A stretch of 64,000 nucleotides of DNA from Acetobacterium sp965140355 (GCA_965140355.1 OZ223194.1:1054001-1118000); one strand, 5' to 3'; shown: positions 9,076 to 22,733, numbered from the stretch's first letter. Program-made: numbers and translations. Notes: generated by a model not told the origin, from the letters alone.

Positions 9076-9279
9076 TTAATTTTCATCTTCATATATTTTC
9101 GCAACCCGACCAACCTGTCCATCCGCAAGCATCACCTTAATTCCATGCGGATGATTGGGACTTTTCGTAAGCAGCTTTGCCACCCGCCCCGCCGTCCGTT
9201 TTCCGCTTCGCTGATCAGCCTTTAAAATAATCTCAACCTTGGCGCCAACTTTAACATCACTTCTTTTTTGTCCGTTCAT
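9076..9279 (-). CDS. YwbE family protein
   Basis: 67 residues (MNGQKRSDVKVGAKVEIILK, then SGKRTAGRVAKLLTKSP and HPHGIKVMLADGQVGRV), matching the small, widely distributed YwbE family of unknown function. The start ATG 9279 follows AGGAGC and overlaps the stop of the upstream TSCPD-domain gene by 4 bp (ATGA), so translation is coupled. The longer upstream frame is not needed. Confidence 0.85.
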   Translation of the reverse strand: MNGQKRSDVKVGAKVEIILKADQRSGKRTAGRVAKLLTKSPNHPHGIKVMLADGQVGRVAKIYEDEN

Positions 9280-9530
9280 TTCAGCTCCTGTTGAGTTTCT
9301 TCTAAGGCAATTACCAGTTGATCCATACAAGATGTCGGCTTTTTTCCGCAGGTCTGACCTTTAAACAAGCGAATTACTTCATCTGCCGATTTTCCATTAA
9401 TCATTAACGTTAATGCTTTTAAATTACCATCACACCCGCCAACAAAAGCGAGGTTTTCGATTGTTTCGTCATTCAAATCGAATTTAATTTCCCGGGGACA
9501 GACTCCCTGGGGTATGTAAGAAACTGTCAT
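9276..9530 (-). CDS. TSCPD domain-containing small protein
   Basis: 84 residues with the pattern of the TSCPD/TIGR03905-type family: VCPREIKFDL near the start, VGGCDGNLKALTLMI in the middle and the terminal CGKKPTSCMDQLVIAL, where the cysteines are probably metal-binding or redox active. Related domains occur at the C-terminus of some ribonucleotide reductases. Function unknown. Start follows AGAGGACAAA. It lies 12 bp after methylglyoxal synthase and is coupled to the YwbE-like gene. Confidence 0.8.
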   Translation of the reverse strand: MTVSYIPQGVCPREIKFDLNDETIENLAFVGGCDGNLKALTLMINGKSADEVIRLFKGQTCGKKPTSCMDQLVIALEETQQELK

Positions 9531-9542
9531 TTTGTCCTCTTT

Positions 9543-10019
9543 CTATTTCAATAAAATTTCCATTCTTTTTTTCATTTGCTTATTATAGTCTTCAATCGGA
9601 TGAATATATTCCTCATTCATAAACCGTGAATGAATAATAAAGTCCGCTGTTGCCAAATTATTGGCAATCGGGATGTCATACACTGTTGCAATTCGCAACA
9701 ACGCCTTAATATCCGGATCATGCGGTTGCGCCTCCATCGGATCCCAAATAAAGATCAACATATCAATTTTTCCATCAACAATCCGCGCCCCAATTTGTTG
9801 ATCCCCACCTAACGGGCCGCTTTTAAAAATTTGTACCGGTAAGCCTGTTTTTTCCTGGATCAGGCTCCCGGTCGTCCCAGTGCCGCATAAAAAATGATTC
9901 TGCAATATTTCCTTATTACGGCTGGCCCAATCCAACAATTCTGTTTTTTTGCCATCGTGAGCAATCAAAGCGATTTTTTTCTTTTTTTCAATTGTTACAT
10001 CCATATAATCTATTTCCAT
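9543..10019 (-). CDS. mgsA: Methylglyoxal synthase
   Basis: About 158 residues. Methylglyoxal synthase removes phosphate from dihydroxyacetone phosphate to give methylglyoxal, a bypass that relieves sugar-phosphate build-up. Family motifs are clear: KIALIAHDGKK, FLCGTGTTGSLI, IFKSGPLGGDQQIGA and the catalytic aspartate region MLIFIWDPMEAQPHDPD, with IANNLATADFI after it. ATG 10019 has an AGGGAG site 11 bp away; a GTG at 10031 would sit too close to it. It leads a three-gene group with the TSCPD and YwbE genes. Confidence 0.93.
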   Translation of the reverse strand: MEIDYMDVTIEKKKKIALIAHDGKKTELLDWASRNKEILQNHFLCGTGTTGSLIQEKTGLPVQIFKSGPLGGDQQIGARIVDGKIDMLIFIWDPMEAQPHDPDIKALLRIATVYDIPIANNLATADFIIHSRFMNEEYIHPIEDYNKQMKKRMEILLK

Positions 10020-10052
10020 TGTTTTTTCCACTCCCTTTCATTATATTATTGT

Positions 10053-10200
10053 GAGGTCATTGCAAGGCGCACAAACATCGAACGCTCATAGCCTTAGTAT
10101 TCAGTTTTTCCAAACAATTTTGCAACGTAGGGATGAACCGTGTAAAAATTGTTTCGTCCAAACCTGATCATAAAGCTCGTAGCAGCTTCGATTTACCAAT
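10053..10200. repeat. Dispersed palindromic repeat, copy 1
   Basis: An intergenic block that shares scattered segments with 45405-45570: GGTCATTGC, AACATCGAAC, AATTTTGYAACGT, ACCGTGTARAAATTGTTTCG and AAAGCTC. Its centre folds on itself (AAACAATTTT against AAAATTGTTT). It lacks open frames and looks like a small palindromic element or structured repeat. Confidence 0.6.
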
Positions 10201-10219
10201 GTTACGGTTCTAAACCTTT

Positions 10220-11227
10220 TTATTTACGTACTTCGAAATCTAAAAGTTCAACATCCGTGGATAGATACTTTGATTTTACCAATTCTTCCTTAACATAATC
10301 AGTACTGAGGTACTTTTTATTATCATCGGCAAAAACCGTCACCACCACTGCGTTAGGATCTTCCAATAAGTTCTGGGCAATAATCGCCGCGATAAAATTA
10401 GCCCCTGATGAAATTCCCACCCCTAATCCCAATTCTTTAGAGAGTTTCTGTGCCATGATGATGGCATCGCCATCATCAACTGAAATAATGTCATCCAATT
10501 CGTCTAATTTTATCAAATCTGGTACAAATTCATCCGAAATTCCCTGAATCCGGTGACTGCCAACCTTATAACCGGTAGACATCGTTGGCGAACTAGCTGG
10601 TTCCATCGGATAAACTTTAATTTCAGGATTTTTTTCTTTAAAATAACGTCCTAATCCCATGATCGTTCCGCCGGTTCCCACTCCCGCCACCAAGGCCTGT
10701 GGTTTCACCTGAAAAGTCGCTAATTGGACGTCTATTTCCGGGGCTGTCCGTTCATATTGAGCCCGTGTATTTTCTTCATTGGAAAATTGACAGGGTAAAA
10801 AGGCCTTTCCTTTTGCCGCTAATGCACCGCATTGCGCAATGCTTCCTAAAAAGCCGCCTTCTTCTTTGGAGACTAACCGCACCTCTCCACCATAACTACG
10901 AATCAGATTTTTCCGTTCGTCACTCATCCAATCTGGCATATAAATTACCACCGGATGTCCTAAACATGTTCCCACCGCGGTAAAGGCAATCCCCGTGTTT
11001 CCACTTGTTGCTTCGACAATCGTTTCCCCTTGCTGAATTTCACCTTTTTCATAGGCTTTTTTGAGAATATGCAAAGCGACGCGATCCTTAATACTTCCGG
11101 TTAAATTATAGTGCTCGGCTTTGGCATAAATCGTTCTAACCGCACCCTGATATCGAAAATTTATTTTTAATAATGGTGTGTTACCAATCATTTTTTCTAA
11201 TTCACTAAATTTATCTTCATTTTCCAT
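10220..11227 (-). CDS. Cysteine synthase-like PLP enzyme
   Basis: 335 residues of the fold-type II PLP family (CysK/CysM/CBS). The PLP lysine motif is NLTGSIKDR, the substrate loop is EATSGNTGIAF and the phosphate-binding loop is VAGVGTGGTIMG. Members make cysteine from O-acetylserine and sulfide. An insert after the loop (AQCGALAAKGKAFLPCQFSN) and the C-terminal extension (KSKYLSTDVELLDFEVRK) are typical of a Firmicute subgroup. Start ATG follows AAGGATAAG. Monocistronic in appearance. Confidence 0.85.
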   Translation of the reverse strand: MENEDKFSELEKMIGNTPLLKINFRYQGAVRTIYAKAEHYNLTGSIKDRVALHILKKAYEKGEIQQGETIVEATSGNTGIAFTAVGTCLGHPVVIYMPDWMSDERKNLIRSYGGEVRLVSKEEGGFLGSIAQCGALAAKGKAFLPCQFSNEENTRAQYERTAPEIDVQLATFQVKPQALVAGVGTGGTIMGLGRYFKEKNPEIKVYPMEPASSPTMSTGYKVGSHRIQGISDEFVPDLIKLDELDDIISVDDGDAIIMAQKLSKELGLGVGISSGANFIAAIIAQNLLEDPNAVVVTVFADDNKKYLSTDYVKEELVKSKYLSTDVELLDFEVRK

Positions 11228-11527
11228 CTACTTATCCTTCGTCCTTGTCGGTTTATTTTCCAATCACTTGAATCAAATAAAAATAGAAAGCTCTTTCGAC
11301 ATCATCATTTTCGGCCGATTTATTTTTATTTTCAGCATTGCTATAATCATACTAAATCAAGCAAAAGAAATCAATGTTTATTCAGGTGATAAAAACAAAT
11401 CCCCGGTACTATGCAAGCTTTATTAATCGTGCTAAAATGAATTGCATCATCACGCATAAACTGTTTTTAATATTTCTTTTATTGATCACTATTGGTTTTT
11501 TTATGTTACAAACTAGGAGGTTTAATA
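11228..11527. other. Intergenic region between divergent genes
   Basis: 300 bp of AT-rich sequence separating the cysteine synthase-like gene (-) from the DUF2252 gene (+). It must hold both promoters, but I see no clear consensus boxes, riboswitch or repeat. Short open frames inside have no ribosome sites or recognisable products. Confidence 0.5.
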
Positions 11528-12884
11528 ATGATCGTCGGTTTAACAAAAAATCAGCAAATTCCCACTTCTAAGATGAATCGCAACAGCGGCCGCGAGGTTC
11601 GAGCAAAGATTCCTTTCTCAAAACAGGCCGTTTTTCATGCCGTGGATCGTGATCCGGTTGCCATGATTGAAAGTCAGAATCATTTTCGTATCCCTGAATT
11701 GATTCCCATGCGTCGAAAAAAAATGGCCGCCTCGCCCTTTTCTTTTTTTCGCGGAACCGCCCTATTAATGGCTCATGATTTATCCTATCAAGCCCAGTCA
11801 GGAATCCATGTTAATCATCTGCGGTGACGCGCATATTGGCAATTTCGGGTTCTATGCATCTCCCGAACGGCGGTTAATTTTTGACCTCAATGACTTTGAT
11901 GAAGCTGCGCCAGGACCCTGGGAGTGGGATTTAAAACGACTAATTACCAGCATCATTCTCAGTGCCCATGATGTCGGCTTTGATGATAAAAAAATCAAGC
12001 TCGCGGCTCTCCATGCTGCTTCCTTCTACCGAAAAGGTCTTGATCTCCTGTCGAATATGACCTCCCTTGAACGTTACTTTATTATTGGTGATGAAGAACT
12101 TTTTCTCAAAAGCTTTTCCAACACTTCTCAGGAAGAAGTTGAAAAGATCATTCATAAAGCTAAAACCCATACCTCTAAGCAGGTCATCTCAAAAATGACC
12201 GAAACCGATCAATTTGGTCGCCAAATCTTCATCGAAAATCCCCCCATCACAACGCACCTCAATCCTAAACTTATTGATGCGGTTGAATTGTCTTTCCGAC
12301 AATATCTTGATACTGTTCGCCCCGATATTAAACTGCTTTTATCGCAACACGTTTTAACTGATGTCGCCAGACGTGTCGTCGGGGTTGGTAGCATCGGAAC
12401 CCAATGTTACCTTCTGGTCCTAACCTGTGAAGACAAAAGCCATTTGGTCTTACAGATCAAGCAGGCTAATCATTCGGTTATCGCTGCGTATAATCAAAAC
12501 AACTTTACCACCCCGGATACAATGACACACAGTTTAGGCAACGGTTATCGGGTCGTTAGTCATCAACAGATTCTTCAAGCCACCTCCGACCCTTTTCTGG
12601 GCTATTTTTCAACTGCTGAAGGACTGGATTTCTATGTCCGTCAGTTTCGCGACATGAAAGGAACGGTTGATCTCGCCGAATTGGATTTTGAAACCTTTAA
12701 ACAATATGTTGCCAATTGCGGATTATCTTTAGCCCGTGCCCATGTCCAAAGCCCCTATAGCAATTGGATTAATGGCTATTTAGGTGATAGCGACGATTTT
12801 GATCATGCTGTTTATGACTGGTGTCAGTCCTATTCTCAACAGGTTTACCAGGATTATGATCTTTTCAAAAAAAGTTTACTTTGA
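11528..12884 (+). pseudogene. DUF2252 family protein, frameshifted
   Basis: About 450 residues over two frames. Start ATG 11528 follows AGGAGG by 7 bp. The first frame has RIPELIPMRRKKMAASPFSF and FRGTALLMAHDL. The second has ICGDAHIGNFGFYASP, LIFDLNDFDEAAPGPWEWDL and KRLITSI, the signature block of DUF2252, a family with remote resemblance to aminoglycoside/choline kinase folds. Removing one T at 11811-11812 (CATGTTAATC to CATGTAATC) yields HVIICGDAHIGNFG and one protein. Biochemical role unknown. No other defect is visible. Confidence 0.78.
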
Positions 12885-12948
12885 CCGCTATTTCTTTTTT
12901 CAAAGCTAAAACGCTACCTAAAAAATTCTAAGTTTTCCTTTTAAACAT

Positions 12949-13002
12949 TATACCGGATATGATAACTATTTTTCCTTGCAATTTGTCGTCATATCCGGTA
13001 TA
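12949..13002. repeat. Perfect 14-bp inverted repeat upstream of queT
   Basis: TATACCGGATATGA at 12949-12962 is repeated exactly inverted at 12989-13002 with a 26-nt spacer. No T-run follows on either strand, which argues against a simple terminator. The right arm ends 43 bp before the preQ1 aptamer, so it could be an operator or a structured leader. Confidence 0.6.
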
Positions 13003-13044
13003 GTTAAAGTGATTAAGATTATTTTTAGGCTTAATCTATTTCTT

Positions 13045-13087
13045 CGTGTGTTCGTGACCTTCCACACGTAAAACAAAACTAAAGGAG
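13045..13087 (+). promoter_or_regulatory. PreQ1-I riboswitch
   Basis: A six-base-pair stem CGTGTG/CACACG (13045-13050 and 13063-13068) encloses the loop TTCGTGACCTTC and is followed by an A-rich tail AAAACAAAACTAAAGGAG. This is the compact H-type pseudoknot layout of preQ1-I, and the tail pairs into the loop while overlapping the ribosome site AAGGAG of the next gene. Binding of preQ1 should hide that site and switch off translation of the transporter. Confidence 0.85.
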
Positions 13088-13095
13088 TTTTTTTT

Positions 13096-13596
13096 ATGCA
13101 AAAAATCAGTGTAATCTTTATTACCCAAGCGGCCGTTATCGCTGCGATGTATGTCGTTTTGACCTTCCTTGCCAATGCAATGGGCTTGGCCAGTGGCGAA
13201 ATACAAATTCGACTCTCCGAAATGCTCTGTATCCTGCCTGCTTTTACCCCGGCCGCGATACCAGGCCTTTTTCTCGGCTGCCTATTAAGTAATCTCTTGA
13301 CCGGATGCACCGTGATTGATATTATCTTCGGAAGCCTGGCCACCCTTCTTGCTGCCGTTCTCAGTTATCAACTAAGAAATCACAAATACCCACTTTTGGT
13401 CACATTCCCCCCAGTGGTTGCTAATATGATTGTCGTGCCGTTTATTTTAAAATTCAGTTATGGCGTGCCCTTACCGATCCCCGTGATGATGGCAACGGTT
13501 GGAATCGGCGAGGTGATCTCCTGTGTTGTTTTGGGTTCAGTTTTATATTTTGCCCTGGACAAACGCCGAAGTATTTTTTCTCATAATTTCAAATGA
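13096..13596 (+). CDS. queT: QueT family queuosine-precursor transporter
   Basis: 166 residues with five or six membrane helices. Features of the QueT family are visible: AAVIAAMYVVLTFLANAMG, GEIQIRLSEMLCILPAF, PGLFLGCLLSNLLTG and DIIFGSLATL. QueT is thought to be the substrate-binding component of an ECF-type importer for preQ0/preQ1, the precursors of the tRNA base queuosine. The start is 8 bp after the AAGGAG that forms part of the preQ1-I riboswitch, giving feedback by its own cargo. A strong terminator follows directly. Confidence 0.9.
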   Translation: MQKISVIFITQAAVIAAMYVVLTFLANAMGLASGEIQIRLSEMLCILPAFTPAAIPGLFLGCLLSNLLTGCTVIDIIFGSLATLLAAVLSYQLRNHKYPLLVTFPPVVANMIVVPFILKFSYGVPLPIPVMMATVGIGEVISCVVLGSVLYFALDKRRSIFSHNFK

Positions 13597-13605
13597 TGAT
13601 AATAA

Positions 13606-13655
13606 AACGAAGAGAGAAAACCCAGGAACTCAGGGGTTTTCTCTCTTCGTTTTTT
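13606..13655. terminator. Terminator between queT and the convergent MFS gene
   Basis: An 18-bp perfect stem (13606-13623 with 13634-13651) closes a 10-nt loop and is followed by T6 on the plus strand. A-rich sequence on the left also makes it usable on the minus strand. Confidence 0.9.
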
Positions 13656-13699
13656 AATTAAGACTACTGTTTTTTCGATATACACTCACCACTCAATTT

Positions 13700-14866
13700 T
13701 TATATCGTTTGTTTTTGGTTTCGGTTCATCAGAAAAATCAACATACCGGCTGCTATCAGTGAAAGGCCGGCCCCGAATATAAATGGTGCCGATACTCCAA
13801 AGACGTTCCATAATAATCCGGCCATAATACTGGCTGGCAATAAAGCAATTCCTACAATGGTAGCTTGTAGCCCCAGCATCGTTCCTTTTAAATTAACTGG
13901 TGAAATTTCTGAGATTAAAGCCCGTTCAACACCGGCTGTCATAGCCGTATAAAGACCATAAATGATGAACAAAATCACCAATACCTCTGAATTTGTTACA
14001 AAAGCAAATCCGAAATAAACAAGGGAAAAAGTGATATATCCTAAAACCAGAATCTTTTTCCTTCCGAATTTATCTGACAGATGACCAAAAGGCACAGAAA
14101 ACATCGATGCTGATACATTATAAATAAAATAAAGCAGAATCACATTTGCATCGGTTAAACCTAGACTCTTCCCCCTGAGGATTAAAAAAGCATTGGACGA
14201 ATTGCCCAGTGTAAAAATAAACGTCACGATCAAATAAAGTTTTAAATTTTTATCCAAATCTTTTATCTTTTTCCAGAATGGTTCTTTCACCTTGAATTCC
14301 CGGTGTTCTTTTTTTTCTTTTACAAACAATAAGATTCCCAGTCCAATTGCTGCCGGAATGATAGAGATAGCAAATAATGTTTTATAGTCAAAGTTTCCAT
14401 CTACTTTTGATAAAAGGATAAAAGCGATTAAGATCCCCAAAGCAGACCCCGCCATGTCAAGAGCCTTATGAACACCAAAAGCCTTCCCCATTTTATTTAA
14501 ATCCGCACTTTCACAGACTAAAACATCTCTAGGGGCTGTTCGAATTCCTTTTCCGATCCGATCCACCACTCTAGCAACCAAAATTCCTGCCCATGATGAA
14601 GCCATCAACAGCGCTATTTTATAGATAATCCCTGTTGAATAGCCGCCAAAAGCCAAAATCTTTTTTTGTTTATACTTATCCGAAATATAACCACTGTACA
14701 CCTTTAATAAGCTGGCAACACTTTCTGCCATTCCTTCAATAATTCCGACAAGAGCAGGGGTCGCCCCAAATACAGATGTCAGATACAGAGGGATCAACGG
14801 ATAAACCATTTCCGCACTAATATCTGAAAAAAAACTAACCAACCCCAACAGAATTATATTTAACAT
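13700..14866 (-). CDS. MFS family transporter
   Basis: 388 residues with about 12 membrane helices. The N-terminus MLNIILLGLVSFFSDISAEM and the loop DRIGKGIRTAPRDVL between helices 4 and 5 are typical of one MFS subgroup of drug/metabolite permeases. The cytoplasmic loop GHLSDKFGRKKIL repeats the MFS A-motif in the second half. The start ATG 14866 is preceded by AAGGAAAG; an upstream in-frame extension to 14953 is Lys/Arg-rich without a ribosome site. Substrate unknown. Confidence 0.82.
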   Translation of the reverse strand: MLNIILLGLVSFFSDISAEMVYPLIPLYLTSVFGATPALVGIIEGMAESVASLLKVYSGYISDKYKQKKILAFGGYSTGIIYKIALLMASSWAGILVARVVDRIGKGIRTAPRDVLVCESADLNKMGKAFGVHKALDMAGSALGILIAFILLSKVDGNFDYKTLFAISIIPAAIGLGILLFVKEKKEHREFKVKEPFWKKIKDLDKNLKLYLIVTFIFTLGNSSNAFLILRGKSLGLTDANVILLYFIYNVSASMFSVPFGHLSDKFGRKKILVLGYITFSLVYFGFAFVTNSEVLVILFIIYGLYTAMTAGVERALISEISPVNLKGTMLGLQATIVGIALLPASIMAGLLWNVFGVSAPFIFGAGLSLIAAGMLIFLMNRNQKQTI

Positions 14867-15012
14867 TTTCTTTCCTTCTTCCTTCACTCTCACAAAATAA
14901 TGCTTTATTTTTCTAACAAATACCAATATATGATATGATACAATAAATTCCAATCAAAGTAAAATACGCAAATATGATGAAGTCGGCCTAAATCATTAAA
15001 AATAACTTAATT

Positions 15013-15550
15013 CGCCTCCATCGCGTCAGTCGCCAGATCGCGTGTAAATTCACTGCCGTTTCATGAAACCGTGCAACTCCGTCTCCGCTATCACTACGCC
15101 TCCGTTAGGGGCTTCGCCCCATAAAAAAATACAGATATAAACATTGATTTAAGTGAACTTAATCAATATCTCGTTTATTCACTGCCGTTTTACTCGCTCA
15201 TGCGACACTGCGGCGTAGCTAACGCTACGCCTCCGTCGCGTCAGTCGCCAGATGGCGTGTAAATTCATTGCCGTTTAATGAAGCCGTGCAACTCCGTCTC
15301 CGTTTCACTGCGCCTCCGTTAGGGGCTTCGCCCCATAAAAAAATAGATAGATAAATATTGATTTAAGTGAACTTAATCAATATCTCGTTTATTCACTGCC
15401 GTTTTACTCGCTCATGCGACACTGCGGCGTAGCTAACGCTACGCCTCCGTCGCGTCAGTCGCCAGATGGCGTGTAAATTCATTGCCGTTTAATGAAGCCG
15501 TGCAACTCCGTCTCCGTTTCACTGCGCCTCCGTTAGGGGCTTCGCCCCAT
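15013..15550. repeat. Tandem array of 214-bp hairpin-rich units downstream of the rRNA operon
   Basis: About two and a half units with an exact 214-bp period: the block TTAGGGGCTTCGCCCCATAA occurs at 15105, 15319 and 15533. Each unit contains a GGGGC-TTC-GCCCC hairpin, a GCGTAGC-TAAC-GCTACGC hairpin, the phrase TTTAATGAAGCCGTGCA (the inverse of the sequence flanking the 5S gene) and a partly decayed copy of the AT-rich terminator arm. No open frame is conserved. It probably arose by repeated duplication of the operon's distal end. Confidence 0.9.
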
Positions 15551-15618
15551 AAAAAAATACAGATATAAACATTGATTTTCAAGCTCACTTGAATCAATGT
15601 TTATATCTGTATTTTTTT
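15551..15618 (-). terminator. rRNA operon terminator with 27-bp perfect stem
   Basis: Perfect 27-bp inverted repeat (15551-15577 and 15592-15618) with a 14-nt loop, ending in T7 on the minus strand, 22 bp after the 5S 3' end. Confidence 0.92.
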
Positions 15619-15639
15619 GCACGGCTTCATTAAATAAAA

Positions 15640-15757
15640 GTCCCGCAACGTCCTATCCTCCCAGGCAGTTACCCACCAAGTACTTTCGGCGCTGGAAGAC
15701 TTTACTTCTGTGTTCGGTATGGGAACAGGTGTGGCCCTTCCGCCATCGTCGCGAGAC
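15640..15757 (-). rRNA. rrf: 5S ribosomal RNA (rRNA operon copy)
   Basis: About 118 nt with the conserved 5S features on the minus strand: the loop CCACACCTGTTCCCATACCG, GAACACAGAAGTAAAG, and complementary ends CTCGCGACG / CGTTGCGGGA forming helix I. It follows 23S in the usual order and ends just before the operon terminator. Confidence 0.95.
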
Positions 15758-16025
15758 TTATTTAGCTTTGTTTTGCTAAAAACAAATAGGTTTGAAGGAG
15801 TGTCAGCGGTTGATCCGGCTAAATTGTCCATCAATTCTTTCAGAAATCTTCTACATCTTCATAAGAGATTTTTGAAAGAGTTGGTGTTCCTTGTTCCTAT
15901 TTGCTCTATATTCAATTGTCTTTGTAATGATTGCTTTTAAGTGGATGGTATTTTTTAATCAATGCGATTTTTTATCAAAAATCGGACAAATCGATCACTC
16001 GAAACAGCATAGTGTATAAATCTTG
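15758..16025 (-). other. 23S-5S spacer with processing hairpin
   Basis: 268 bp, no tRNA. It contains an imperfect hairpin near 15833-15885 (CTTTCAGAAATCT against AGATTTTTGAAAG) and the phrase AGCCGG-N5-CCGCT. The whole spacer is related to the leader of the orphan 5S gene at 22822, where the hairpin sequence differs but the pairing is kept. Confidence 0.7.
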
Positions 16026-20626
<4,601 letters not shown>

Positions 20627-20844
20627 TTTGTATTTAAAGCCGTTTGGCTTTTAAATGCTGTCTCATTTGAATAACTGTAGTTTATCCTCTACCGAGTTAA
20701 TGTTTTTAAGAGTGCATCTCTCTGTTTCTATTTTAGCCGCCTTCATCCTTGCGGATGTTTTGGCTGTTTTACAGGTTTTATGGTACTATTCTCTTTTCTA
20801 TGACCGCCGCTCTGCAATCGTTTCCCGACTGAAGAAGCTTTTCT

Positions 20845-20873
20845 ATTATATCGTTGTTTCTTCATGTTGTCAA
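20845..20873 (-). promoter_or_regulatory. rRNA operon promoter P2
   Basis: Minus strand TTGACA (20868-20873), 17-bp spacer, TATAAT (20845-20850): both boxes are perfect consensus, about 220 bp upstream of the 16S 5' end. Confidence 0.9.
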
Positions 20874-20952
20874 GCTGTTTTTTGAAATTCTTTTAAGTTC
20901 ATTTCAGTGATTCAGCTGTGTGACCGTCGCCCCTGTTCGAGACAACTTCATT

Positions 20953-20981
20953 AGTATACGCGCTTTCAGCCTTCCTGTCAA
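20953..20981 (-). promoter_or_regulatory. rRNA operon promoter P1
   Basis: Minus strand TTGACA (20976-20981), 17-bp spacer, TATACT (20953-20958), followed by AATGAAG. The -10 and following bases match those of the orphan 5S promoter at 23137 (TATACTAATGAAG in both), which suggests a shared, growth-rate-type control. Confidence 0.9.
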
Positions 20982-21161
20982 CTCCTTTTTTATCTTTTTA
21001 TTAACTTTTTTCATTTTTGCCCGTAATCCGCTTTAAATCTCGCTGATTACGGACTTTTAACGCTTTATTCTCACTGATAAATGATCAGATCCTCCAATTT
21101 TATTTCTACCTATCACATTTCATATTGATTCAAAATACTTTATTTGCTGTGACGGCTTTAG

Positions 21162-22004
21162 TTAAAACTTCGGTTGCTCTTTTATAAAGGTTCCTTCTTC
21201 TAATTCGGCAAAGGCTTGTCTTAATTCCGCCTCGGTATTCATGACGATGGGTCCGCCCCAAGCCACCGATTCATGAAGTGGCGGTGCTGAAAACATGGCA
21301 AAGCGAAGGCTTTTATCATCGGCTTTTACTTTAATTAAATCGCCTTCATCAAACAAGAGCGCTGATTTTTCCTGATATAAATTTCCTGATACTACTGCTT
21401 GACCTTCTATTAAAAACACAAATACGGTTTCCCCTTTTTGAGTCGGTATTTCAACCGATTGTCCGGCTTCAACACTAACATCTAAAATTGTCGCCTGAAT
21501 ATGGTGTGGTTCAGCACCTTTAATGGACTCATAGACTCCTGATATCACCCCAACAGAAAATCCATTACCTTTATATAACGGAATATCTTCACTTCTGATT
21601 TCAAAATATTTGGGTTTAGTCATTTTTTCAGACTTCGGCAAATTCAGCCATAACTGAAAACCCAACATTCTTTCGCAGGCCTGAGGCATTTCCTGATGCA
21701 AAATTCCGCTGCCTCCGGTCATCCATTGCGAACAACCGGACTCAATAACACCTTTATTTCCCAGATTGTCCTGATGTTCAATCAGTCCTTTCACCAGATA
21801 GGTAACCGTTTCAATGCCCCGATGCGGGTGCATTGGGAATCCTTTGATATAATCCTGAGGATTTTCAGAATCAAAAGAATCAAGCATCAGAAAAGGATCA
21901 AAGTCTTTTACTGTAGAATGCGCTAAAACCCGGGTCAAATGAACTCCAGCGCCGTCCACTGCATGCACCCCTTGAATAATTTGCGCAATTTTTCTTTCTT
22001 TCAT
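21162..22004 (-). CDS. Pirin family protein
   Basis: 280 residues with a double cupin fold. The metal-binding set of pirins is visible: MHPHRGIETVTYLVKG gives two histidines, and GGSGILHQEMP gives a histidine and glutamate. Bacterial pirins have been described as quercetin dioxygenases or as regulators of other enzymes; the role here is unknown. Start follows a weak ribosome site (AGAGAGCAGG). It lies alone between the rRNA operon promoter region and the second repeat array. Confidence 0.9.
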   Translation of the reverse strand: MKERKIAQIIQGVHAVDGAGVHLTRVLAHSTVKDFDPFLMLDSFDSENPQDYIKGFPMHPHRGIETVTYLVKGLIEHQDNLGNKGVIESGCSQWMTGGSGILHQEMPQACERMLGFQLWLNLPKSEKMTKPKYFEIRSEDIPLYKGNGFSVGVISGVYESIKGAEPHHIQATILDVSVEAGQSVEIPTQKGETVFVFLIEGQAVVSGNLYQEKSALLFDEGDLIKVKADDKSLRFAMFSAPPLHESVAWGGPIVMNTEAELRQAFAELEEGTFIKEQPKF

Positions 22005-22257
22005 TAACTATACCTGCTCTCTTTTAATTATCTTATTGTGATTGTTAATTTTGATTATACCGCATTATGCTTTAATTAATCAGTTTAGCCATTTAATTCT
22101 TACCTTTATTTGAATGTCTCTTTTTATCGCTCAAATTTAACTTTAATAAATTTTCTTTAGACACAATTTCGCAAGCAATGATTTTTCGGTATGAAAAAAT
22201 GGTCAATCTATTTGCAATCAAATGCTCTTCGTTATTATTTTATTACATTAACTGTAG

Positions 22258-22733
22258 CTCATACTACGCTGCACCTCCGTTAGGGGCTTCGCCCCATAAA
22301 AAAATACAGATATAAACATTGATTTTCAAGCTCCCTTGAAGTTACCTCTCGTTAATTCACTACCGTTTTACTCGCTCATACAGCACTGCGGCGTAGCTAA
22401 CGCTGCGCCTCCGTCGCGTCAGTCGCCAAATGGCGTGTAGAATCACTGCTATTTAATGAAACCGTGCAACTCCGTCTCCGCTATCGCTTCGCCTCCGTTA
22501 GGGGCTTCGCCCCATAAAAAAATACAGATATAAGCATTGATTTTCAAGCTCCCTTGAAGCTGCCTCTCGTTAATTCACTGCCGTTTTACTCGCTCATACG
22601 GCACTGCGGCGTAGCTAACGCTGCGCCTCCGTCGCGTCAGTCGCCAAATGGCGTGTAGAATCACTGCTATTTAATGAAACCGTGCAACTCCGTCTCCGCT
22701 ATCGCTTCGCCTCCGTTAGGGGCTTCGCCCCAT
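22258..22733. repeat. Tandem array of 218-bp units downstream of the orphan 5S gene
   Basis: Just over two units, related to the array at 15013: TTAGGGGCTTCGCCCCATAA recurs at 22280, 22498 and 22716, an exact 218-bp period. The GGGGC/GCCCC hairpin, the GCGTAGC-TAAC-GCTGCGC hairpin and TTTAATGAAACCGTGCA are all kept. Units within this locus are more alike than units between loci, as expected for local homogenisation. Confidence 0.9.

Noticed and set aside
15013..15550. CRISPR array
   Set aside because: The repeats are long (214 bp) with no unique spacers and no cas genes nearby.
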